This document shows, piece after piece, positions 8,889 to 16,422 of a stretch of 64,000 bases of DNA. The notes below the pieces were generated by a model, which worked only from the letters and a program-made list of their open reading frames with translations, made no database searches and had not been told where the DNA came from. The DNA comes from CAZEQJ01 sp964514385 (GTDB lineage Bacteria; Bacteroidota; Bacteroidia; Cytophagales; Cyclobacteriaceae). The translations under genes and the position numbers were made by a program. The first letter of the stretch is position 1. Every line of letters starts with the position of its first letter. Location: NCBI GenBank assembly GCA_964514385.1, contig CAZEQJ010000003.1:62001-126000 (forward strand), in the 5' to 3' direction.

Positions 8889-9458
8889 TTATTCCCAGTT
8901 ACCTGCAGTAGTAACGTCTGTTCTGGAGCCTACACGTAAGGGATTTTCGTTTTTAATTCTTCTGGGATCAACGGGGTCTGAGTCCTTTACCTCAAATACA
9001 TCCACCGTCACTCCACCTTTTGTTATTTTATCCGCAAAAATTTCAAATTTCATTTCCCTGTTATGAGGTAAATACGGAAGGTTTTCCAGCTGAAAGCGTA
9101 CACTTTCATTAAAAAGACTGTCATAAACAGGGGTTGTACCAAGGGTATCGATCCCCACAACGAGGCTGTCAGCACCATAGTCCAATGTGATAATGGTTTC
9201 TTTGCGCTCGGTGATGTAGAATTCACCATTTCTGACAAATTCAATAAGCTTATCCCAGTCACTGGTGTACTGGCCATTCACCGTGCGGTAGGCCACTTCA
9301 GCATCACGGATGAGCATAAGCTTGTCAATTACGGTTCTTTCGATACGTTTGATTCTTTTTTCTTCATCCAGTCGATACTTGATACGATATACAAAATAAC
9401 CCAGCATCGAGAGGGCAACGATGAATAAAGCAACAGAAGTAATTCTTATCCAGTTCAT
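8889..9458 (-). CDS. Membrane-anchored hypothetical protein
   Basis: The product has 189 residues with one N-terminal transmembrane helix (ITSVALFIVALSMLGYFVY, residues 6-24), then a basic coiled stretch (RLDEEKRIKRIERTVIDKL) and a globular region containing AEVAYRTVNGQYTSDWDKL, a motif reminiscent of pseudopilin-like fibre subunits. No prepilin peptidase site is evident. The rest is predicted to lie outside the cytoplasm. It is the first gene of an operon with DUF3822 and coaD, spaced by two bases. I recognise no named family. Confidence 0.75.
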   Translation of the reverse strand: MNWIRITSVALFIVALSMLGYFVYRIKYRLDEEKRIKRIERTVIDKLMLIRDAEVAYRTVNGQYTSDWDKLIEFVRNGEFYITERKETIITLDYGADSLVVGIDTLGTTPVYDSLFNESVRFQLENLPYLPHNREMKFEIFADKITKGGVTVDVFEVKDSDPVDPRRIKNENPLRVGSRTDVTTAGNWE

Positions 9459-9542
9459 TGTAGGCTTATTTTGTCCGCAATAATAAAGAATAATGGCAGC
9501 AAAACATAATCCTTTTATGTAATCGTATTTTTTTGTTTGAAT

Positions 9543-10013
9543 TCAGGATTCGTCAACACGGAGATAGCCTGAAATTGTGGTTAAATCCCCTAGCTCCTCA
9601 ATTTTTGAGAAGATACCATGGAAATAATCGAATCCTTCTTTCCTGATTTCTTCCATCGAAAAGTACCGCAGCTCCGTCAGCATCTGTTTTGATTCTTCCA
9701 TCTCCGGGTCGTAGCCAAGACTGGGCTCATCTTGGTCATTAAACACCTCAAAAAATAATTCGACAGCATGAAGCCCGTGTCCCAGATATTCATAAGTAAA
9801 CAGGTAGGGCCCTACGTCAACGTTGATATTGGTTTCTTCAGCATATTCACGTTGCAGGTTGGTCACTACATCCTCGCCAAACTCCACTCTGCCGCCGGGT
9901 GGGGCCCACAGGTATCCTCTTTTACCTATTCCTTCATGTTTCAGTAAAAGAATCGTATTTTTACGAAAATGAAGGCCGCACACCCGAAGTCTGGCCTGTT
10001 TACGTTGTGTCAT
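9543..10013 (-). CDS. Nudix hydrolase
   Basis: From ATG 10013 this is a 156-residue Nudix protein with the box GRVEFGEDVVTNLQRE followed by YAEETNI (about residues 41-63); the usual late glycine is replaced by asparagine, which is tolerated in the family. WAPPGG just before the box is typical of the MutT-like group. An earlier in-frame ATG at 10040 would run 26 bases into the divergent DUF1573 gene, so the shorter start is preferred. With it, only one base separates the two divergent start codons. Substrate is unknown. Confidence 0.85.
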   Translation of the reverse strand: MTQRKQARLRVCGLHFRKNTILLLKHEGIGKRGYLWAPPGGRVEFGEDVVTNLQREYAEETNINVDVGPYLFTYEYLGHGLHAVELFFEVFNDQDEPSLGYDPEMEESKQMLTELRYFSMEEIRKEGFDYFHGIFSKIEELGDLTTISGYLRVDES

Positions 10014-10014
10014 T

Positions 10015-10401
10015 ATGAGATTATTAATATTTACGTTCATTATCTGGGGTACTGCTGTATCAGCACAGCAGGGCCCACAAATTGTATTCGAAAATAATGA
10101 ATATAATTTTGGCGATATTGTTCAGGGAGATACGGTAAGCTACAAGTTTACATTTACCAATAGCGGTGATGTGCCGTTGATACTTGAAAATGTAATTACT
10201 ACCTGCGGCTGTACAGCCACCAAATGGCCACGTGATCCTGTTGCTCCGGGAAAAACGGCCGAAATCGTAGTAAACTTTGACAGCAAAACCAAATACGGCA
10301 TCCAGCGAAAAATCATTCGTGTACGTAGCAATGCGACGACTCCTGAATACCTTCTGTATCTTTCAGGTAACGTCCTGCCTTCTAATAATCCGTATCACTG
10401 A
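10015..10401 (+). CDS. Secreted DUF1573 protein
   Basis: The 128-residue protein has a signal peptide (MRLLIFTFIIWGTAVSAQ) and a single immunoglobulin-like DUF1573 domain. Family hallmarks are FENNEYNFGDIVQGDTV near residues 25-41 and TTCGCTATKWPRDPVAPG near residues 61-78, with two cysteines that may bind metal or pair. These proteins are abundant in the Bacteroidota periplasm or outer surface; their role is unresolved. The gene is divergent from a Nudix gene with one base between starts and overlaps DUF423 by 20 bases at its end. Confidence 0.88.
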   Translation: MRLLIFTFIIWGTAVSAQQGPQIVFENNEYNFGDIVQGDTVSYKFTFTNSGDVPLILENVITTCGCTATKWPRDPVAPGKTAEIVVNFDSKTKYGIQRKIIRVRSNATTPEYLLYLSGNVLPSNNPYH

Positions 10402-10783
10402 TACGCATGACGCCCATAGCTACCAAAACAAAGGAGACGATGAAGCTCAGGCCTCCTAAAGGCGCTACGGCACCCATTATTTTCACATCAGCGATAGCGA
10501 GCATATAAAGCGATCCTGAAAAGAAAATAATTCCGGTCAGCATCAGTATTTTGGCCCATCGAAAATAAGCTGATGGATATGACCGGTTGATCAGAGCCAC
10601 CAGAAACAAAAATATAGTGAAATAGAAATGATATTGATTTCCTGTTTTATAGGTAGTCAGGTTTCCGTTTTCTATCAGAAAAGGCTCAAGAGCGTGAGCA
10701 CCAAAGGCACCCAATATTACGGCCAGAGCACCCAAAATAGACGCTGTCAGGATGTCGTTTTTAAAAGGCTTCATTTTTTCCAT
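10382..10783 (-). CDS. DUF423 (YgdD-type) small membrane protein
   Basis: The 133-residue protein has four hydrophobic segments and the DUF423 signature GALAVILGAFGAHALEPFL (residues 18-36) followed by YKTGNQYHFYF. It resides in the inner membrane. The function is unknown. ATG 10783 and ATG 10774 are both possible. The stop overlaps the convergent DUF1573 gene. Confidence 0.9.
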   Translation of the reverse strand: MEKMKPFKNDILTASILGALAVILGAFGAHALEPFLIENGNLTTYKTGNQYHFYFTIFLFLVALINRSYPSAYFRWAKILMLTGIIFFSGSLYMLAIADVKIMGAVAPLGGLSFIVSFVLVAMGVMRISDTDY

Positions 10784-10823
10784 GTATCATATGCTGGTTC
10801 TTCAATAGCGAATGACCCCTGCA

Positions 10824-11504
10824 TTATGCTGATTCATAATTACGTGCACCAAATATAGCACTGCCGATTCGGATCAGCGTGGAACCTTCCTCAAGCGCTA
10901 TCTCATAATCATTCGTCATACCCATAGACAGTTCATTCATCTCCAATCTGCCAGGTATCTCATTTTCCTTGAGTTGCTCAAACAATGACCGCAGATATTT
11001 GAATTCTTTTCTTACGGTATCCATATTTTCCGTGAAAGTTGCCATCCCCATCAGGCCTGTAATGAAAACATGCTCCATCTTCTCAAATTCCCCGCCTTGG
11101 ATAATCTCCTTAACCTCCTCTTCTGAGAGACCAAATTTTGTTTCCTCACGTGCGATATGGATCTGGAGAAGTACGGGAATTTTTCTTTCAAACTTTGCTC
11201 CCTGTTTATTTATTTCTTTCAAAAGCCTGTAGCTGTCCACCGAATGGATTAGGTCTACAAATGGAGCGATATATTTGACTTTATTGCGTTGTAAATGACC
11301 TATCATATGCCAGCGGATGTCTTTCGGCAGTTGCTCATATTTATCCACCATCTCCTGCACCTTATTCTCTCCGAAAATACGCTGTCCTGCTTCGTAAGCC
11401 TCCATTAAATCCGCTATGGGCTTTGTTTTACTTACCGCTACAAGTCCGTTTTTATGGTCAGGGAAGAGAGCCCTGAATTTGTTTATTCCTTCTTTGATGC
11501 TCAT
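10824..11504 (-). CDS. YggS/PLPBP family pyridoxal-phosphate homeostasis protein
   Basis: YggS proteins bind pyridoxal 5'-phosphate on a single TIM-barrel domain without known catalysis and help buffer vitamin B6 and amino-acid pools. The PLP lysine is in VAVSKTKP (about residue 23 from the chosen start). Other family marks are FGENKVQE, WHMIGHLQRNK and LSMGMTNDYEIAL. An in-frame ATG at 11543 would prepend 13 unrelated residues; ATG 11504 (MSIKEGINK) gives the usual length of 226 residues. It is divergent from the next gene across 41 bases that contain a 13-bp palindrome (11512-11524). Confidence 0.93.
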   Translation of the reverse strand: MSIKEGINKFRALFPDHKNGLVAVSKTKPIADLMEAYEAGQRIFGENKVQEMVDKYEQLPKDIRWHMIGHLQRNKVKYIAPFVDLIHSVDSYRLLKEINKQGAKFERKIPVLLQIHIAREETKFGLSEEEVKEIIQGGEFEKMEHVFITGLMGMATFTENMDTVRKEFKYLRSLFEQLKENEIPGRLEMNELSMGMTNDYEIALEEGSTLIRIGSAIFGARNYESA

Positions 11505-11545
11505 ATCGATGATAACAATGTTATTCCGGCAGATGTTAAACACTT

Positions 11546-12118
11546 ATGAAAAAATCAATGCTTCTTCTGTTTCTGATAATGCTGTCTTTGCAGGTTTTCG
11601 CTCAGGATACTGACTTTTCGCAAAGATATAAAAAGGTGAATACTACCGGTATGATTGTGCTTGGATCGTGGTCGCTCGCGAATGTGGGTCTTGGTTTATC
11701 CCAGCTCAATAATGCCGATCCCACACGCCGTTATTTCTATCAGATGAACGCAGCATGGTGTGGGGTAAACATGATCATAGCCGGATTTGGCTATTTGGGA
11801 ACACAAAATGGCCTGGAAGGTTCCTTTGCGGAAGCACTCGGGCAGCAAACGACCATGACAAAAATACTGCTGACCAATGCGGCACTCGACCTGGGCTACA
11901 TGGCAGGTGGCTTTTACCTGATAGAGCGATCAAAAAATGTAACGAACAACCCGGAAAGACTTCGTGGATTTGGACAAGGAATCATTCTTCAGGGAGCCTT
12001 TTTATTTGTATTTGATGTGGTGATGCATCAGCTCAATATGAATAATCAAAATGAAATGCTCGATATGGTTCAGTTGGGCATCACATCTGCCGGCATGGGG
12101 CTAAGTATCACATTTTAA
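11546..12118 (+). CDS. Exported small membrane protein (possibly DUF6992)
   Basis: The 190-residue product has a signal peptide (MKKSMLLLFLIMLSLQVFAQ) and then four hydrophobic, glycine-rich segments (for example WSLANVGLGL, WCGVNMIIAGFGYLG, AALDLGYMAGGFYLI). I recall a Bacteroidota family, DUF6992, with this pattern, but the assignment is tentative. No catalytic motif is visible. The gene is monocistronic, with about 147 AT-rich bases before the MORN gene in which I see no clear element. Confidence 0.7.
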   Translation: MKKSMLLLFLIMLSLQVFAQDTDFSQRYKKVNTTGMIVLGSWSLANVGLGLSQLNNADPTRRYFYQMNAAWCGVNMIIAGFGYLGTQNGLEGSFAEALGQQTTMTKILLTNAALDLGYMAGGFYLIERSKNVTNNPERLRGFGQGIILQGAFLFVFDVVMHQLNMNNQNEMLDMVQLGITSAGMGLSITF

Positions 12119-12265
12119 TCCATTTTTGCTGATTTTTAGTATAAGAATGAATTTGGCATGACCATTTTTATGAAAAAAATGTAAACAACACCTGATTCCC
12201 ATATCTAACGGTTCATTTATAGATGAATTTTTTTACATTTATCATCTTAACTTATTTCTATATTC

Positions 12266-13165
12266 ATGAATCGCATTTTTATTTTTATTTCGGCAACTTT
12301 TTTTATTTCGTTTTCCAGCTATGCTCAGGATAACAGCAGCATAAAAAACAAGGTCAAGGGGACCGGGCAAACTGAATCAGTAAACTGCATATTCGGTGAT
12401 TGCTCCAATGGCTACGGTGTATATGTATATGATGATGGAGACCGATATGAAGGGTATTTTGAGAATGGTATACGGCATGGCATGGGGAATTATTTTTACT
12501 CAAGCGGATCCATCTATTCGGGCATGTGGAAGAATGGTGACAAGCATCTCTTCGGGATGTATGCATGGGCCGACGGTGATTTTTATATAGGTCTCTGGAA
12601 AGATGACGAACGCATGCGTCATGGCATATACGCCTGGGACGACGGTAACTATGAGGCACGTACTTCTGCTGTCACCTATAGTGAATCCGGGTGTGTATAT
12701 GGAGATTGTGACAATGGTTTTGGTGTCTACATATGGAGTGACGGTGACATCCATTCCGGGCACTGGAAAAATGGAAAGCAGCATGGACCGGCAGCCAAAT
12801 TCTGGGCCGATGGCGATTTCTTCTATGGAGTCTATAAGGATGGACAAAGGCTTAGCCGAGGTATTTACGTATACGGCGATGCAACCATTGACATGCGTAA
12901 TGACCGCGTTTCATTTGAAAATACCGGTTGTCTGAGTGGCGAATGTTATGATGGTTTTGGTCTATATAGCTTTACCGATGGAGATATTCACGATGGTTTC
13001 TGGCGGGATGATCTGAAACATGGCTTAGGTATGATGTTTTGGGAGAGTGGTGACTTCTTTATAGGCATGTATGAAAAAGGTACGCGCTTACAGCGTGGCA
13101 TTTACGCCTGGCCTTCCGGAAGTAATGAGGTGCGTACGGAATATCATTTTTTTCGTTCGGAATGA
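12266..13165 (+). CDS. Exported MORN-repeat protein built from three cysteine-capped modules
   Basis: The 299-residue protein has a signal peptide (to about A20) and is otherwise made of MORN-type repeats of the form G-x-Y/F-x-x-G-x-W/Y-K-x-G. Three modules each open with C-x4-C: C41-C46 (CIFGDC), C143-C148 (CVYGDC) and C222-C227 (CLSGEC), each followed by an NGYGVY-like turn. Modules two and three are 79 and 78 residues long; module one is 102 because it carries one extra MORN unit of about 23 residues. Each module ends with a GIYAW-like strand. MORN proteins bind lipids or serve as scaffolds. The cysteine pairs could form disulfides in the periplasm (inference). It abuts batA tail to tail. 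Confidence 0.88.
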   Translation: MNRIFIFISATFFISFSSYAQDNSSIKNKVKGTGQTESVNCIFGDCSNGYGVYVYDDGDRYEGYFENGIRHGMGNYFYSSGSIYSGMWKNGDKHLFGMYAWADGDFYIGLWKDDERMRHGIYAWDDGNYEARTSAVTYSESGCVYGDCDNGFGVYIWSDGDIHSGHWKNGKQHGPAAKFWADGDFFYGVYKDGQRLSRGIYVYGDATIDMRNDRVSFENTGCLSGECYDGFGLYSFTDGDIHDGFWRDDLKHGLGMMFWESGDFFIGMYEKGTRLQRGIYAWPSGSNEVRTEYHFFRSE

Positions 13166-14215
13166 TCAGTCAGCAAGTATATTACTTACAAAGGTAGACT
13201 TACTGAGGACCCATAAGAGTAAAAATAATACCGCCCAGTAAACATAGATGTAATAGAAGTCTGTGATGTTTTTAAATCGGGTTTCTTTTATTTCTGCTTT
13301 TTCGAATTCGTCAATAATGGCAAATACTTCTTCCAGTGCCTGGTTATTGCTTACGCGGTAAAATCTACCATCGCCGATGGCTGCGATTTCACGCAAAGTA
13401 GATTCATCCAACGTGTTGTTAATATATTGGGTACGGCCGAAAAAATCCTTACCAAAGGGCACCTTGCCTTCCTTTCCAATGGCGATGGTGTAAATTTTAA
13501 TACCGAAGGCAGCAGCCAGCTCGGCAGCAGTGATAGGGTCAATGTTTCCGGCGGTATTGTCACCGTCACTCAGGAGTATCATCACTTTCGATTGACCTTC
13601 TGATTCGCGCATTCTGTTGGTACCCACCGCAAGGGCAGAACCAATAGCAGTGCCCCGGTTTTCGATCATATCAAAGTCGATCTCATCTATATAATTGTAA
13701 AGAAGCTCATAATCGGTGGTTAACGGGGACAGGGAAAAGGCATCACCGGAAAATACCACAAGCCCAATCCTGTCCTGAAAGCGGCCACTGATAAAATCAC
13801 GCGCCACATTTTTGGCACTCTCCAGCCGGTTGGGGAGGAAATCCTCTATCTGCATGGATTGAGATATATCGATCACCAGCATGATGTCGATACCTTCAGT
13901 CCACTGCTCCACACGCTCATTGGATCGCTGTGGACGCGCAAGCGCAACAAAAAGCAATGCCAGGGCAATACTGAGGAAAAGGTAAGGCACAAACCGCAAC
14001 CAAACGGAAGGGTCTATGCGAATGTCTTTTCTGGGAAGCGAAGTGTCCAGCTTCTGTGCTGTAAGCAATGAGAAAAGCCACCGAAAGAAGAAAATCAACG
14101 GCAGTAGTAAAATGCCAAATAAAGCCCACGCGTTTACCCATTCAAAATCCCGAAGGGTCGACAGGTAGAACCATTGCAAGCTAAACCAATCACCATTAAA
14201 TATCGCATCAGGCAT
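13166..14215 (-). CDS. batA: BatA-type VWA-domain membrane protein
   Basis: The 349-residue protein has two N-terminal membrane helices (about 24-46 and 72-92), a von Willebrand factor A domain (about 105-290) and a C-terminal membrane helix. The metal-site motif DISQS is present in MLVIDISQSMQ, with the second ligand loop at RGTAIG and third at LLSDGDN. BatA belongs to the Bacteroides aerotolerance group, whose molecular role is still debated. It is the last gene of a three-gene operon, overlapping the BatD-like gene by eight bases. Confidence 0.92.
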   Translation of the reverse strand: MPDAIFNGDWFSLQWFYLSTLRDFEWVNAWALFGILLLPLIFFFRWLFSLLTAQKLDTSLPRKDIRIDPSVWLRFVPYLFLSIALALLFVALARPQRSNERVEQWTEGIDIMLVIDISQSMQIEDFLPNRLESAKNVARDFISGRFQDRIGLVVFSGDAFSLSPLTTDYELLYNYIDEIDFDMIENRGTAIGSALAVGTNRMRESEGQSKVMILLSDGDNTAGNIDPITAAELAAAFGIKIYTIAIGKEGKVPFGKDFFGRTQYINNTLDESTLREIAAIGDGRFYRVSNNQALEEVFAIIDEFEKAEIKETRFKNITDFYYIYVYWAVLFLLLWVLSKSTFVSNILAD

Positions 14216-15092
14216 GCTGCACCTCCTCGAGTTTAGCTAAATAATATTGTTGAACTTTATTTTTCAATACCTCAAATTCTTCAAACAGCGACTGATTGTT
14301 CAGTCCTGCATAAATGGCCTTATCAATACTTTTCAATGGTTCAAGCAATTCCTCCTCATGCAGATTTTTTACCATTTCCCGGGAAGTGTAGCTTGCTACC
14401 GGCTTTCCGGTCAGGTATTCCATATGGCTTTTCCACAAACCGGTAAGCCGCTCCAGCAGCTCGATAGGTTGAATGTCGTTAGTTTTATGATGTGTCGTCT
14501 CAAACGCCTGAACAAATCGCTTATGCCTCTTTTTAATTTGCTCCATGATCCACCACCGCCGGATACGGCCAAAGAAAATAATAAAAATAATGGCCCCGGT
14601 GAGCACAATGCTGCCAGCTACTACCATTATCAAAACGTGGTCTGCAGGATACGAGGGATCAAAATAGATGGCGTTATCCAATAATTTCACAGTATCCGGC
14701 AGCTGCGTCAGCTCAAATGTCAATGTAACGAAATCCGGCGTACCATATACAGCACTGCTGTCTCCCTCGGTGACATCAAAAACCGGAAGATTGAGATACT
14801 GAACGGTGTCGAGCTCAAATGTGGTAAGTTCATAAACAGCGCTGTCTATCACCGTATTGCCTGCGAGGGATGAATAAAAATAGCGCTTACCATCCAGCTC
14901 AAATGGTGTGAAATCATATAACGTATCCGGAAATATCACAGACTGATTCAGGTCGTACTCTGCTTTCAAGACGTATTCCAGCGGCATCCCTACCTGCGTG
15001 GTATCCTGAATGAAATAGCCATTTACCCGGATCTCATTTTGCTGCGCCACGACAGCCAGTGGAAGTGAAAGTAGCAGAATTAGTTTTTTCAT
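14208..15092 (-). CDS. BatD-like Bat-operon membrane protein
   Basis: The 294-residue protein has a signal peptide, a beta-rich extracytoplasmic domain (about 20-150), one transmembrane helix (HVLIMVVAGSIVLTGAIIFI, about 152-171) and a basic cytoplasmic helical tail that includes SYTSREMVKNL. This layout and position between DUF58 and batA match the protein found at this place in Bacteroidota Bat operons, sometimes annotated as BatD- or DUF4381-like. It likely forms a membrane complex with its two VWA neighbours (inference). It overlaps the DUF58 gene by ATGA. Confidence 0.8.
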   Translation of the reverse strand: MKKLILLLSLPLAVVAQQNEIRVNGYFIQDTTQVGMPLEYVLKAEYDLNQSVIFPDTLYDFTPFELDGKRYFYSSLAGNTVIDSAVYELTTFELDTVQYLNLPVFDVTEGDSSAVYGTPDFVTLTFELTQLPDTVKLLDNAIYFDPSYPADHVLIMVVAGSIVLTGAIIFIIFFGRIRRWWIMEQIKKRHKRFVQAFETTHHKTNDIQPIELLERLTGLWKSHMEYLTGKPVASYTSREMVKNLHEEELLEPLKSIDKAIYAGLNNQSLFEEFEVLKNKVQQYYLAKLEEVQHA

Positions 15093-15967
15093 GCTGTTTT
15101 CCTCGATCGGTTACGGTAACGGAAAAGTTTAATCAGTTTTGGTACGTAATCCTCTTCTGTCTGGATGCGCACATAATTGGCCTGCTGGCCTCGCAAAAGT
15201 TTTTCGATAGCATGGCTTTGACTGGAAAAGCGGTCATCCAGCACTCCTTTGAACCATGGTGCCGAGGTGTTCACCCAAATCGTTTTATTGGACTCTTTAT
15301 CAATAAGTGGTACGATACCAAGCCTGGGGAATCGGGCTTCCTGCTCATCGAAAATATGGATCGCCACCAGATCATGCTTACGAGCCAGCCCTTTCAGCTG
15401 ATTTTCAAAATCGTTGTCGATAAAATCGGAAATCAGAATGATGATACTCTTTTTACGTACCAAATTCAGGGTGGTGAGTATCGCTTTTTTCAGGTCTGTC
15501 CTCCTGGATTTTGGCTCAAGCTGAAACAGCCTTGATATCAACTGCAGCGCATGTTTGCTTCCTTTTCCCGGTTTGATGTACAGCTCCAGCTGATCGGAGA
15601 ATGCAACCAGCCCTGTCTGGCTTCCTTCATTTGTGGCGGCTAGAGACAGCACTCCAGCTATCTCTTTGGTGATGTCTGATTTTTTAGAGCCTTTTTTACC
15701 AATATTTTGGGACGCACTTACATCCACAATGAAGAATACGGTTTGCTCCTTCTCCTCTTTAAAAGTTTTAATAAACGTACCATGCCCTTTGGCCGATACA
15801 TTCCAGTCGATAGCGCGCACATCATCACCATATTGATACTGACGTACATCGTCAAATTCAAGTCCTGAGCCCTTGAAGATCGAATGGAAATCACCCTGCA
15901 TCTGGGACTTTATCGCTTTCCGGATCTGGATTTCGTACTTCCTAATTTTTTTTATCAGCTCCTTCAC
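15089..15967 (-). CDS. DUF58 domain protein (VWA-like)
   Basis: The 292-residue cytoplasmic protein carries the DUF58 signature GLEFDDVRQYQYGDDVRAIDW (split here: GLEFDDVRQYQYGDD then VRAIDWN, about residues 35-57) and a VWA-like core starting FFIVDVSAS. DUF58 proteins normally act with a MoxR AAA ATPase in protein maturation. Here the gene is the first of the DUF58-BatD-batA operon and no moxR lies upstream; the neighbour is the divergent DUF4296 gene. A TATATTTG box about 65 bases upstream is its best promoter candidate. Confidence 0.92.
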   Translation of the reverse strand: MKELIKKIRKYEIQIRKAIKSQMQGDFHSIFKGSGLEFDDVRQYQYGDDVRAIDWNVSAKGHGTFIKTFKEEKEQTVFFIVDVSASQNIGKKGSKKSDITKEIAGVLSLAATNEGSQTGLVAFSDQLELYIKPGKGSKHALQLISRLFQLEPKSRRTDLKKAILTTLNLVRKKSIIILISDFIDNDFENQLKGLARKHDLVAIHIFDEQEARFPRLGIVPLIDKESNKTIWVNTSAPWFKGVLDDRFSSQSHAIEKLLRGQQANYVRIQTEEDYVPKLIKLFRYRNRSRKTA

Positions 15968-16022
15968 GTAAACAAATACTCTTCTCTTTGCATTTATGTT
16001 ATCAGTTGGGCAACCAAATGAT

Positions 16023-16030
16023 TATTTTTG
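16023..16030 (+). promoter_or_regulatory. Candidate -7 box for the DUF4296-mutS2 operon
   Basis: The sequence TATTTTTG matches TAnnTTTG exactly and lies 15 bases before the DUF4296 ATG. It faces the opposite-strand box at 16033-16040 across two bases; the shared centre TTTGCGCAAA is a perfect 10-bp palindrome. Confidence 0.45.
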
Positions 16031-16032
16031 CG

Positions 16033-16040
16033 CAAATATA
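16033..16040 (-). promoter_or_regulatory. Candidate -7 box for the DUF58-batA operon
   Basis: On the minus strand the sequence is TATATTTG, an exact TAnnTTTG match, giving a leader of roughly 60 bases before the DUF58 ATG. It overlaps the expected start point of the opposing promoter. Confidence 0.42.
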
Positions 16041-16044
16041 AGAT

Positions 16045-16422
16045 ATGCTGAATACTAGTAAACATATATGGGTTATATGGCTGATCTTTGGTGTGACGGC
16101 GTGCGCTGATTATGCAGCACCACCTCTTCCAAAAGAAAAGATGATAGCGATCCTGAAAGATATTCATATCGCAGAAGCCAAAATTAACCGCATTACGACA
16201 GAACTGGATAGCGGCCGCGTTCTCATGGGCATGTACGAGCAGCAGATATATGCCAGACATAATGTAGATGAGGCAACCTACCTGAAAGCATTCGATTACT
16301 ATATGAGTGAGCCGCAATTGATGGACGAAATATACCAGCAGCTCATCGATACTCTGGCTCTCGAGGAACAAATCATTACCAGCAAAAGCAAAAACCTGCG
16401 TGATACACCCAACGAAGATTGA
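16045..16422 (+). CDS. DUF4296 lipoprotein
   Basis: The 125-residue protein begins with a lipoprotein signal (hydrophobic VIWLIFGVTAC, lipid-bearing cysteine about residue 20) and contains the DUF4296 pattern PLPKEKMIAILKDIHIAEA (residues 28-46) and a late YYMSEPQLMDEIYQQLID. The family is found only in Bacteroidota and is functionally uncharacterised. The last 23 bases overlap the start of mutS2, so the two are translated from one message. Confidence 0.88.
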   Translation: MLNTSKHIWVIWLIFGVTACADYAAPPLPKEKMIAILKDIHIAEAKINRITTELDSGRVLMGMYEQQIYARHNVDEATYLKAFDYYMSEPQLMDEIYQQLIDTLALEEQIITSKSKNLRDTPNED

